Origin: Candidatus Gastranaerophilales bacterium
GTDB lineage: Bacteria > Cyanobacteriota > Vampirovibrionia > Gastranaerophilales > Gastranaerophilaceae
DNA: 64,000 nucleotides
Assembly (NCBI GenBank): GCA_944322855.1
Contig: CALUQG010000009.1
Span: 1-64,000, forward strand
Direction of reading: 5' to 3'
The notes under the pieces were generated by a model. It saw only the letters and a list, made by a program, of their open reading frames with translations. It was not told where the DNA came from and made no database searches. How positions within the stretch are numbered: the stretch's first letter is position 1; every line of letters begins with the position of its first letter. The position numbers and the translations under genes were made by a program. Below are positions 37,066-45,281 of this stretch, piece by piece.

Positions 37066-37965
37066 ATGGAAAATATATTAAAAAATAAAAAATTAGCTGC
37101 GTCACTATCTATACTGTCTAATTTAACACTAATAATTCTTAAACTAATAACAGGCTTTTTATCCGGAAGTGTCAGCATAATATCCGAAGCAATACACTCC
37201 GGAAGCGATTTTATTGCATCATTGATAGCTTTTATTGCAGTGCACAAATCCGAAAAACCGGCTGACAGCGACCATCAGTACGGACATGGAAAATATGAAG
37301 ATGTTGCAGGATACATCGAAGGTTGTCTTATAATTCTTGCCTCACTTTACATTATATTTGAGGCAGGAAGAAAACTGGCAGGTTTCACAGAGCCAATGGA
37401 TGATTCTTCTGCCGGTATAATTGTTATGTTTATTTCTGTTATAACAAATATTTTTGTAAGCTGGTATCTGTTTAAAGTTGCCAAAGCTACAGATTCTATT
37501 GCGATTTTCTCTGATGCAGAGCATCTGAGAACTGATATATTTTCATCATTCACTGTATTTGCCGGATTATTGATTATAAAGTTTACAGGACTGCATGTGC
37601 TTGATTCTATCATAGCAATTATAGTTGCAATGATAATAATGCATGCCGGATACAAAATTTGTAAAACAACAATGAATGATCTTCTTGACGGGTCTTTGCC
37701 TGACGAAGATATTGACATAATAAAAACTATAGTAAGCAAACATACACCAGATGGCATACATTCAATAAAAAATCTTAAAACAAGAAAAGCTGGAAAAGAC
37801 AAGGAAATTTTGTTAACCATTCATGTTGACGGCAATATGACTGTAAGTTTTGCTCATCAATTATGCGACAAACTAGAAACTGAGATTGAAAACGCACTTG
37901 GAAACACTAAAATTACAATACACACTGAACCGTTTTGTGAAAATTGTGCAGCTTGCCAAAAATAA
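37066..37965 (+). CDS. Cation diffusion facilitator (CDF) metal efflux transporter
   Basis: Inner-membrane antiporter exporting zinc, iron or manganese. 299 aa with six membrane segments over about 12-200 and a cytoplasmic metal-sensing domain over about 210-290. Metal-site motifs are HSGSD (44-48), DHQYGHGKYE (69-78) and HLRTD in helix five. The extreme C-terminus, PFCENCAACQ, adds a cysteine cluster not usual in simple CDFs. It starts 4 bases after the FliT-like gene, an unexpected partner for flagellar chaperones. Which metal is carried cannot be read from the sequence. Confidence 0.88.
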   Translation: MENILKNKKLAASLSILSNLTLIILKLITGFLSGSVSIISEAIHSGSDFIASLIAFIAVHKSEKPADSDHQYGHGKYEDVAGYIEGCLIILASLYIIFEAGRKLAGFTEPMDDSSAGIIVMFISVITNIFVSWYLFKVAKATDSIAIFSDAEHLRTDIFSSFTVFAGLLIIKFTGLHVLDSIIAIIVAMIIMHAGYKICKTTMNDLLDGSLPDEDIDIIKTIVSKHTPDGIHSIKNLKTRKAGKDKEILLTIHVDGNMTVSFAHQLCDKLETEIENALGNTKITIHTEPFCENCAACQK

Positions 37966-37987
37966 TGCATATTAGTAAAATTATTAT

Positions 37988-39076
37988 ATGAGTAACAGGA
38001 AATTAGCTGTATTATTTATATTTTCATTTTTGTGTGTCATTTTTACATTAAACAATTTTTGTTTTAAATATATTGATAATAAAATCGATACAGTTTTTAT
38101 TGAACAAAAATTCCATACAGATGACTACAAAGTTATTAGCTCTAAAATAGCCGGAAATAAAGTAGTGATTGCAAATGAAAACGCTCGCCTTGTGTGTTCA
38201 CTTGCTGTCGGGTGTTTATTTTTAATTGTATTTTCTTGCTTTAGCCAGCTACAGGCCGTAATTTTTCTCATTATTTTTATTATTGCATATTTTATAGCCT
38301 ATAAAATATTTTTAGACAATTTCATATTTATCAGCCTATCTTCAACAATATTTTCCATTGCGAGCGCAAAGATCTTTGCAAACGCATATATAAAAACATT
38401 CAAAGAAAATGTAGACAAAAAAATAGAAAATGTACTTGGAAAATATATTTCAAAAGATATAAAAAATAAAATTTTAAAAAACAATACAGATGTAAAGCTT
38501 GGTGGAAAAAGAGCTGAAATAACCGTTATGTTTGCTGACATAAGAGGCTTCACGTCTTTGTCTGAAACAAGAAAAGCAGAAGAAGTTTCTTCTTTGTTAA
38601 ATGAATATTTTACTGAGCTGGAACCAGTTATCACTAAATACAACGGTGTCATAAATAAATTTATCGGTGATGCTGTTCTTGTAGTCTTTGGAGATCCTGA
38701 AAAAGATAAATTACATGCAAAAAATGCGGTAAAATGTGCATATGAATTAAGAAAAAAAGTAAAAACAATAAAAGAACGCTGGGTTACAGAAGGGAAACCT
38801 AAAATAGATATAGGCATTGGAATAAACACCGGTGAAGCTTTTATTGGTAATGTCGGAACAAATGACAGGTTTGAATACACAGTTATCGGCGATACGGTTA
38901 ATATTGCCAGCAGGATTGAAGATTACAACAAAATTTATAAAACCCACATACTTATAAGTGAAAACACTTATAATAAAATCTCTCAAATTGTGGATGTAAT
39001 AAAAATAAGAGAAGTGTCTATAAAGGGTAAATCAAAAAAAATTAATATATATGAAGTTCTCAGAATTACGGAATAA
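37988..39076 (+). CDS. Membrane-bound class III adenylate/guanylate cyclase
   Basis: 362 aa. The N-terminal membrane part has segments at about 5-25, 71-88, 90-108 and 111-130 with a short periplasmic loop, followed by a catalytic domain at about 174-362. Metal-binding aspartates are D184 (FADIRGFTS) and D228 (NKFIGDAVL). The purine-pocket residues K224 and the T in YTVIGDTVN follow the adenylate-cyclase pattern, so cAMP is the likely product. The periplasmic loop is much shorter than a CHASE2 domain, so the sensed signal is unclear. It overlaps recG by one base. Confidence 0.85.
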   Translation: MSNRKLAVLFIFSFLCVIFTLNNFCFKYIDNKIDTVFIEQKFHTDDYKVISSKIAGNKVVIANENARLVCSLAVGCLFLIVFSCFSQLQAVIFLIIFIIAYFIAYKIFLDNFIFISLSSTIFSIASAKIFANAYIKTFKENVDKKIENVLGKYISKDIKNKILKNNTDVKLGGKRAEITVMFADIRGFTSLSETRKAEEVSSLLNEYFTELEPVITKYNGVINKFIGDAVLVVFGDPEKDKLHAKNAVKCAYELRKKVKTIKERWVTEGKPKIDIGIGINTGEAFIGNVGTNDRFEYTVIGDTVNIASRIEDYNKIYKTHILISENTYNKISQIVDVIKIREVSIKGKSKKINIYEVLRITE

Positions 39077-41499
39077 TGATTGATAATATTGAACAAATAA
39101 GACAGGCTATCGAAATAGAACAAAAACATTCATATATCGATATAAAGGGGCGCAGTGACAGCTTTTCCGGTTTTATATTAAAACAACTTCACAGCCTTTA
39201 TAAAAAATCCAAAAGAAATCCAAAATGGCTCTTGCTGACCAAAGAATTTGAGACATACTCTATTTCAACAATGCCAACAAGAAGAAAAGCAGTCCAAAGG
39301 CTGGTTAAAACACTGCGTGATGAAATAAATCCAAACGGCGAAATAAAGAAAACAGACTTGAAAATAATTGAAAAATCTCCGTCCAATACTGATGTTGTGT
39401 ATATAAAAGGAGTCGGACCCAAGGTAGGTAATCTGCTAAACAAACTCGGTATATTTACTGCTAAAGACCTTTTGTTTTACTTTCCTAAAAGACATATTGA
39501 CTACTCCTCAAGAACTTTTATAAAAGATTTGAAAGAAGGTATCGATTGTACTGTTATCGGAACAATAAAATCAATAAGTGCTTATAACTCAAAAAACAAT
39601 TTGGGTATAATATCTGTAACAATTACGGACGAAACAGGGATAATGAAATTAAGCTTTTTTTATGCCAAAGCAAACAGATATATGCTTGAAAGATACAAAG
39701 CCCAGTTTGTCAAAGGTTCAAATATAATAGTTTCCGGCAAAGCAAAAATCGATAAATATTCAGGTGTTTACACAATAGACAAACCTGAATTTCAAATTTT
39801 ATCCGGTGAATTTGAAAGTGGGAAAAACCTCAACCTTGCACGCATAGTCCCGGTCTATCAGCTTGTTGAAGGTTTGAACATTAAAACTCTAAGAAAAGCT
39901 ATTCACAATGCAATAGAACAGTTTGAACCCGTAATTGATAATGTTATACCAGAAGATATAATGCAAAGGCACAATCTGCTTGACAGAAAAATCGCTATAA
40001 AAGAAATTCATTTTCCTCAAAGTGGAGAAATGTTTGAAAAAGCAAGATACACAATAGTTTTTGAAGAATTTTTTCTATTGCAGCTTAAACTTGCTCTTTT
40101 GAGAGAAGAAAACGCAAAACGCTTTAAAGCAATTCCTTTGAAAATAAAAAAAGACGGTCTTGTAAATAAATTTATAAAAAGCCTGCCTTTTGAATTGACA
40201 AACGGGCAGCAAAAAGCATTAAAAGAAATACTGAATGATGTAGCATCAGAAACTCCTATGCAAAGGCTGCTGCAAGGAGATGTAGGAAGTGGAAAAACAG
40301 TAGTTGCCTGTGCAATGCTTCTTTCTGCGGTAGAAAATGGCTATCAAGGGGCACTGATGGCGCCTACTGAAATTCTTGCACAGCAGCATTTCAATAATTT
40401 TGTTAAATGGCTGACACCCCTTGGTCTTAGTGCAGGACTATTTACCGGTACAAACGGAGTAAAAGTACGTAAAAAACTGGAAACTGACCTAAAAAATGCA
40501 CAGATAAACATTGCCATTGGAACACACGCATTAATACAAAATAATGTAGAATTTGCAAATCTCGGAGCTATTGTAATTGATGAACAGCACCGCTTCGGTG
40601 TAAAACAACGTTCTGCATTAATGACAAAGGGTAAAAATCCGCAGGTTCTCACAATGACAGCAACACCTATCCCCAGAACACTTGCCCTCTCAACCCAGGG
40701 TGATTTGGATTTTTCTCTTATTGATGAAATGCCTAAAAACAGAAAACCTATAAAAACATATATTATAAAACCATCCCAACGAAAACAGGCATATAAACTA
40801 ATATCATCAGAAATTGCAAACGGACATCAATGCTATATTGTTTACCCGTTGATTGATGAAAGTGAAACACTTTCTGCAAAAGCAGCAACCATTGAAGCCG
40901 AACGTCTTAAAACAGAAGTATTCCCCGATCTAAACATTGGCTTACTTCACGGTAAACTATCAAATGCTGAAAAAGATGAGGTGATGGAAAAATTCAAAAA
41001 TAAAGAATACGATATTCTCGTCAGTACAACAGTAGTTGAAGTCGGGGTAGATGTGCCAAATTCAACTGTAATGATGATTGAAAATGCTGAACGCTTCGGG
41101 CTGTCTCAGCTTCATCAGCTCAGAGGACGTGTCGGACGTTCTGATTTGCAGTCTTATTGTTTGCTTGTACCTGCAAACTCAAACCAGACAACTATTGAAC
41201 GTCTTCAAATTATGGAGCAAACAAACAATGGATTCATCATTTCTGAAAAGGATTTAGAACTAAGAGGCCCCGGCGAGTTTCTGGGAACCCGACAAAGCGG
41301 AATGGTTAACTTTGCTCTGGCTGACCTGATTAAAGATACAAAAATTCTTGAAATCGCACGAAATGAAGCTTTCAAGCTTGTAGACGAACTTGAAAAATAC
41401 AATGATAATGTGTGTGTGTCGGCTAGATTAAACAAGAAACTTGCTGAGGAATTAAATGAAAAATTTAAAACAGTCCAAGATCTCTCAACACTTGATTAG
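39076..41499 (+). CDS. recG: ATP-dependent DNA helicase RecG with N-terminal extension
   Basis: Remodels stalled replication forks and Holliday junctions. 807 aa against about 690 in most bacteria. The extra is an N-terminal helical region of about 105 residues, as in cyanobacterial and plant RecG. The wedge domain follows (YIKGVGPKVGNLLNKLGI), then helicase motifs GDVGSGKTVVA, DEQHRFG, TATPIPRT, VGVDVPNSTVM and QLRGRVGRS, and the end RGPGEFLGTRQSG. It begins within the stop codon of the cyclase gene. Confidence 0.95.
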   Translation: MIDNIEQIRQAIEIEQKHSYIDIKGRSDSFSGFILKQLHSLYKKSKRNPKWLLLTKEFETYSISTMPTRRKAVQRLVKTLRDEINPNGEIKKTDLKIIEKSPSNTDVVYIKGVGPKVGNLLNKLGIFTAKDLLFYFPKRHIDYSSRTFIKDLKEGIDCTVIGTIKSISAYNSKNNLGIISVTITDETGIMKLSFFYAKANRYMLERYKAQFVKGSNIIVSGKAKIDKYSGVYTIDKPEFQILSGEFESGKNLNLARIVPVYQLVEGLNIKTLRKAIHNAIEQFEPVIDNVIPEDIMQRHNLLDRKIAIKEIHFPQSGEMFEKARYTIVFEEFFLLQLKLALLREENAKRFKAIPLKIKKDGLVNKFIKSLPFELTNGQQKALKEILNDVASETPMQRLLQGDVGSGKTVVACAMLLSAVENGYQGALMAPTEILAQQHFNNFVKWLTPLGLSAGLFTGTNGVKVRKKLETDLKNAQINIAIGTHALIQNNVEFANLGAIVIDEQHRFGVKQRSALMTKGKNPQVLTMTATPIPRTLALSTQGDLDFSLIDEMPKNRKPIKTYIIKPSQRKQAYKLISSEIANGHQCYIVYPLIDESETLSAKAATIEAERLKTEVFPDLNIGLLHGKLSNAEKDEVMEKFKNKEYDILVSTTVVEVGVDVPNSTVMMIENAERFGLSQLHQLRGRVGRSDLQSYCLLVPANSNQTTIERLQIMEQTNNGFIISEKDLELRGPGEFLGTRQSGMVNFALADLIKDTKILEIARNEAFKLVDELEKYNDNVCVSARLNKKLAEELNEKFKTVQDLSTLD

Positions 41500-41653
41500 A
41501 ACGAGATGCAGATGAGCTGTTTATGGAGTCTTTCATTTGTACTATGTATTCAGCATCAGCATATTTTTGCTTTGCTCTGACATAGTTTTCTGCGTTGTTT
41601 CGAGGTAACAAGCTTCGTAAGCGGAAACTTACGTCAATGTTGTTAATTTTCAT
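41465..41653 (-). CDS. Small basic protein of unknown function
   Basis: 62 aa from the ATG at 41653, chosen because GGAG lies seven bases upstream; an earlier in-frame ATG at 41674 precedes that site. The sequence begins MKINNIDVSFRLRSLLPRN and is rich in Lys, Arg and Ser. It runs convergent to recG and overlaps its last 35 bases. The ribosome site supports translation; no family is recognised. Confidence 0.5.
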   Translation of the reverse strand: MKINNIDVSFRLRSLLPRNNAENYVRAKQKYADAEYIVQMKDSINSSSASRSNQVLRDLGLF

Positions 41654-41758
41654 TTTCTTTCTCCAGGGGATCACCCAATCTAGATTTTGGTGTGGTATTT
41701 TTCTGGTGTATAATAATATACATCATAAAAAACAAAATACAAGTGGAGATTGCTAAAA

Positions 41759-42286
41759 ATGGCTGAAAAAATTATAGTATTATCAGGAAAACAGTACAGC
41801 GGCAAAGATACAGTCGCAAAAATTCTTTTAGAAAACTTAACAAACTTTAAAAGAATTGGTCTAGGTGATGCTATAAAATTAGAATATTCTGAAAAAACTA
41901 ATATACCTTTTGAAGAAATCGAAAAAAACAAACATCTTTACAGACAGGATTTAATTAACCTTGGAAATAAAAGAAGAAGCGAAGATAAAGATTACTGGAT
42001 AAAAAAAGTAATTTCCCAACCAGGCAATATTATTGTTCCTGACGTTAGAGTAAAAAGAGAACTGGAGTTTTTCAAAGCTGAAAATGCATTCACTATTAGA
42101 GTAGAAGCATCAAGAGAAACAAGAAGTCAAAGAGGCAAGCTGGTAGGCGAAACAGATGTCACTGAGGTTGATCTCGATGACGTAAAAGATTGGAACTATG
42201 TAATTTCGAATAACTCTACATATGAAAATTTGCAAGCTGAATCACTCAAACTTGCAAATGAAATAAAGAGTTTCTTGAACAAATAG
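41759..42286 (+). CDS. P-loop nucleoside/phosphomevalonate kinase-like protein
   Basis: 175 aa from ATG 41759; GGAG is ten bases upstream. Walker A is GKQYSGKDTVAK. The motifs YRQDLINLGNKRR and IIVPDVRVKRELEFF are typical of deoxynucleoside monophosphate kinases and of animal-type phosphomevalonate kinase, which share this fold. RVEASRETRSQR is the lid-like arginine segment. The substrate cannot be decided; a dNMP is the simpler guess for a bacterium. Confidence 0.7.
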   Translation: MAEKIIVLSGKQYSGKDTVAKILLENLTNFKRIGLGDAIKLEYSEKTNIPFEEIEKNKHLYRQDLINLGNKRRSEDKDYWIKKVISQPGNIIVPDVRVKRELEFFKAENAFTIRVEASRETRSQRGKLVGETDVTEVDLDDVKDWNYVISNNSTYENLQAESLKLANEIKSFLNK

Positions 42287-42303
42287 AATTTTTAATATCT
42301 CAG

Positions 42304-42519
42304 CTAGATATACTGTTTCAAATAGTCACTTAGAGCATAATCACCATATTTAAATGTATACGGCTGATTATTATATTCCGGTGTTTTGTAAATATTATTG
42401 CTGGCTATCATGAAAATTTTGTTATGTGAAAAGAGAAATGAATTCATTTCTGAGTATTCACACATCAATTCTTCCAGATTATTTACGCCTTCAACAATTT
42501 TTTCTAACACTACACACAT
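42304..42519 (-). CDS. Small hypothetical protein
   Basis: 71 aa, rich in Tyr, Asn and Glu (YKTPEYNNQPYTFKYGDYAL). The first ATG has no good ribosome site; a GTG three codons later lies seven bases after AAGG and may be the true start. It is convergent with the kinase gene and 17 bases from it. No family or motif recognised. Confidence 0.4.
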   Translation of the reverse strand: MCVVLEKIVEGVNNLEELMCEYSEMNSFLFSHNKIFMIASNNIYKTPEYNNQPYTFKYGDYALSDYLKQYI

Positions 42520-42655
42520 CCTTATCTAAAAACTTTCATCCACAACATTTATATCGGCAGGGTTTATTTTCAACTTTAGTATTTAACTTAAATTATTAAC
42601 ATAATTTTACATTATAATATTGTATAATTTGATTTGTAGACGGAGATTTAAAGTA

Positions 42656-43087
42656 ATGACTAAAATAATTATAGGCAGTGATCATGCCGGTTTTGACCTA
42701 AAAAGCAAAATAATTGATTTCCTAAAAGAAAAAGGCTATGAAGTATGTGACACAGGTACATATAATAAAAACTCATGCGACTATCCTGTAATAGCCCATA
42801 ATGTAGCGACTCAAATAGCGCAAAATAAAGAATGCAAAGGTATACTCATCTGCGGTACAGGCATAGGCATGTCAATTGCTGCAAATAAAGTAAAAGGTAT
42901 TCGAGCAGCAGTTGTTTCTGATACTTGTTCTGCCAAAATGTCAAGAATGCATAATAATGCCAATATCCTTTGTCTGGGGGAGAGAATTGTCGGCGAAGAA
43001 TTAGCAAAAGATATCGTCGAAATCTGGCTCTCCTCAGAATTCCTAGGAGAAAGGCATTCAAGACGTGTTGAAATGATAGAAGATTAG
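42656..43087 (+). CDS. rpiB: Ribose-5-phosphate isomerase B
   Basis: Interconverts ribose-5-phosphate and ribulose-5-phosphate in the pentose phosphate pathway. 143 aa from the ATG at 42656 that follows CGGAG; upstream in-frame residues (MYNLICRRRFKV) are not part of the family. Motifs are IGSDHAGFDLK, DYPVIA, GILICGTGIGMSIAANK with the catalytic cysteine, and NANILCLGERIVG. Its last four bases overlap the convergent receiver-protein gene. Confidence 0.93.
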   Translation: MTKIIIGSDHAGFDLKSKIIDFLKEKGYEVCDTGTYNKNSCDYPVIAHNVATQIAQNKECKGILICGTGIGMSIAANKVKGIRAAVVSDTCSAKMSRMHNNANILCLGERIVGEELAKDIVEIWLSSEFLGERHSRRVEMIED

Positions 43088-43965
43088 TCAGAAATCTTAC
43101 TAACAGCTGCATCAACAGTTGAAAAAGTCGGTATCAAAGTATCAAGAAAAGCATCAGCAAGCGCATTTCTTACGGAATCAGATATTTTCACAAGCATGAA
43201 TTGACCTTGCTTTTCTTTACACATTTTATATAGCTCTGTAAAAACACCTGTGTATTCATCATCGAAGATTTTTATGTTTTCCATATTAAAGATGATATTG
43301 ACAATACCTGTATAAAGACTTGTGTTCACGTCTTTGAGCAAATTATCTATATGTCTTTTGCTGTTAAATTTATTTATTGTATAACAGCAAATGTTTTCAT
43401 TAATAGAATATTTGAAGAAATCTTCATGCTCATTTTTGGTAGTGAGTGATGTTGTTATAAATTTCAAAATCTGGTCATGCCAGTTGCTGCTTTTCGGTAC
43501 AAACTCATCTATACCCAGTTTATAGCATTTTTCTATCAAATCCTTGTCATCAGTGCCTGACATTACAATAATTTTGTTTGTTCTTTTAGCTTCTCTGAGC
43601 TTTATACATTCATCAATTAACTCAATACCATCCTCTGCATCGGGCAAAAACAAATCTACAACAATAAAATCAAACTTTTTCTTCTTCAATTCAGCCAGAG
43701 CTTCAATTTTGTTTCTTGCAACAGTCGGAACTATGCCAACTTTTTTTAACAGTTGATTAAATTGATATATAGATAACTCAAGGTCATCAACAATAAGAAT
43801 ATTAAATTCAGCAGGAACACCCGACGCATCCGCGGAAAAAGAAACGAGTTTACGCTCAATATTAATCAAAGCTTTATTAATATCGTCAGGCACAACATTT
43901 TCTATTTCAATATTTAAACCTGCCAAATCAATTAGTTTTTTCAACTGTTCATTATTTATATCCAT
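43084..43965 (-). CDS. Response-regulator receiver with STAS-like C-terminal domain
   Basis: 293 aa. Residues 1-50 are helical and unassigned. Residues 54-165 are a complete receiver: acidic pair D60-D61 (ILIVDD), phosphoacceptor D104 (IVVDLFLP), S136 and K158 (FVPKS). Residues about 180-293 look like a STAS/anti-sigma-antagonist fold (GIVNIIFNMENIKIFDDEYTG, FMLVKISDSVRNALADAFL). No histidine kinase or DNA-binding domain is adjacent, so the output is probably protein-protein, such as partner switching. Confidence 0.75.
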   Translation of the reverse strand: MDINNEQLKKLIDLAGLNIEIENVVPDDINKALINIERKLVSFSADASGVPAEFNILIVDDLELSIYQFNQLLKKVGIVPTVARNKIEALAELKKKKFDFIVVDLFLPDAEDGIELIDECIKLREAKRTNKIIVMSGTDDKDLIEKCYKLGIDEFVPKSSNWHDQILKFITTSLTTKNEHEDFFKYSINENICCYTINKFNSKRHIDNLLKDVNTSLYTGIVNIIFNMENIKIFDDEYTGVFTELYKMCKEKQGQFMLVKISDSVRNALADAFLDTLIPTFSTVDAAVSKISD

Positions 43966-43999
43966 AAAACAAAATACCTAAGCTAATAACAATAATATA

Positions 44000-44752
44000 T
44001 TACAGTTTAAATGATTTTTTGACCTCATTTAAAAGTTTTAAATCTTCCTTATTATTGCAGTTTTTTTGGAATTTATCAAATAAATCACGTCTTTTTTTAT
44101 ATGTCGTAATAATTTGCTGCTTACGTCTCCATTTATTTATCTCAGAGTGATTGCCGTTAAGCAGCACTTCCGGCACCGGCATTCCTTTGTAATCTCTTGG
44201 TTTTGTATACTGAGGGTATTCAAGCAATCCATCCGAAAAAGAATCATAATGAGCCGAATCAATTTTTCCGAGAAACCCATCAATATTTCTTGCTATAGAA
44301 TCAATCATACATAAAGCAGGAAGCTCTCCTCCGGTCAAAACAAAATCACCGATTGAAACTTCTCTTGCGGCTGTATAAATTTTGATTCTTTCATCGAATC
44401 CTTCATAATGACCGCAAATAAAAATTATATGCTTTTTTTTAGACAATTCCACACTCATATCTTGATTAAAGGTTTCTCCCTGAGGAGAAAGAAGAATTAC
44501 TTCTGTATTATCATTTTTTGGAATTGCATCAAAACAGTCGAAATAAGGCTGACACATTAAAACCATGCCTGCTCCGCCGCCAAATGGAGTGTCATCAACT
44601 TTTTTATGTTTGTCTTTTGTATAGTCTCTCGGATTAATTGCATTGATAGATATAACACCGTTTTCTAGACCCCTGGAGACAATACTGTGAGAACAGGCCT
44701 GATTAATCATATCAGGAAAAAGAGTCATTACATCAAATTTTATCATTTTCAT
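44000..44752 (-). CDS. trmD: tRNA (guanine-N1)-methyltransferase
   Basis: Methylates G37 of tRNAs with S-adenosylmethionine, preventing +1 frameshifts. 250 aa. The SPOUT trefoil-knot motifs are FICGHYEGFDERI, SIGDFVLTGGELPAL and the PFGGGAGMVL loop; LEYPQYTKPRDYKG is also typical. AGGA lies about six bases before the first ATG. It overlaps rimM by 20 bases, a common pairing in bacteria. Confidence 0.95.
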   Translation of the reverse strand: MKMIKFDVMTLFPDMINQACSHSIVSRGLENGVISINAINPRDYTKDKHKKVDDTPFGGGAGMVLMCQPYFDCFDAIPKNDNTEVILLSPQGETFNQDMSVELSKKKHIIFICGHYEGFDERIKIYTAAREVSIGDFVLTGGELPALCMIDSIARNIDGFLGKIDSAHYDSFSDGLLEYPQYTKPRDYKGMPVPEVLLNGNHSEINKWRRKQQIITTYKKRRDLFDKFQKNCNNKEDLKLLNEVKKSFKL

Positions 44753-45281
44753 TTTGTTCCTGATTTACGGTTGTATCAATACCATTCTCCATTTTTATTA
44801 CAATTTTGTTATTTTCTAAATCAACAACCGGCACCCATTCTTTTACAAATGGAACCATAAAGCATAAACCGTTAGTTTTTTGAATTTGTAATAAATCTGA
44901 AGCTTTATTTTCTCCCATATCAACTACAGTACCGATTTTTTGATTTTCAGTATCAAAAACATCAGCACCTATTAAGTCATTTATCAAAAATTCATCATTT
45001 TGAAGTTTTGATTTGAAAATATTTTCTTCAATATGAACTAGCAGACCTTTAATTGGCATTACTTCGTTTATTGAATTTATCTGTTTAAACTTAACAATTG
45101 CAAAATTTTTATGAAAACGAATACTTACAATGTCTAAAGGTATCTTCACATTGTTTTGAAAGACAAAAACCTGTTTTAAGGATTTAATCAAATTTTCATT
45201 ACCAGCAGTAAAGCCCATTTTGACTTCACCTTTTATACCATGAAAATTCAATATTTTACCTATTGAAATAAGTTTACTCAT
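44733..45281 (-). CDS. rimM: Ribosome maturation factor RimM
   Basis: Helps assemble the 30S subunit head around S19. 182 aa from ATG 45281; the family start ISIGKILNFHGIKGEVK follows directly, while upstream in-frame codons belong to the preceding gene's region. A PRC-barrel domain fills the second half (LINDLIGADVFDTENQKIG, VPFVKEWVPVVDLENNKIV). The start codon overlaps the stop of the upstream zinc-ribbon gene (ATGAGTAA), and the end overlaps trmD. Confidence 0.93.
   Translation of the reverse strand: MSKLISIGKILNFHGIKGEVKMGFTAGNENLIKSLKQVFVFQNNVKIPLDIVSIRFHKNFAIVKFKQINSINEVMPIKGLLVHIEENIFKSKLQNDEFLINDLIGADVFDTENQKIGTVVDMGENKASDLLQIQKTNGLCFMVPFVKEWVPVVDLENNKIVIKMENGIDTTVNQEQNENDKI

Noticed and set aside
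38299-38880. 193-codon minus-strand frame opposite the cyclase gene
   Set aside because: The plus strand carries complete class III cyclase motifs; the antisense frame has no motif.
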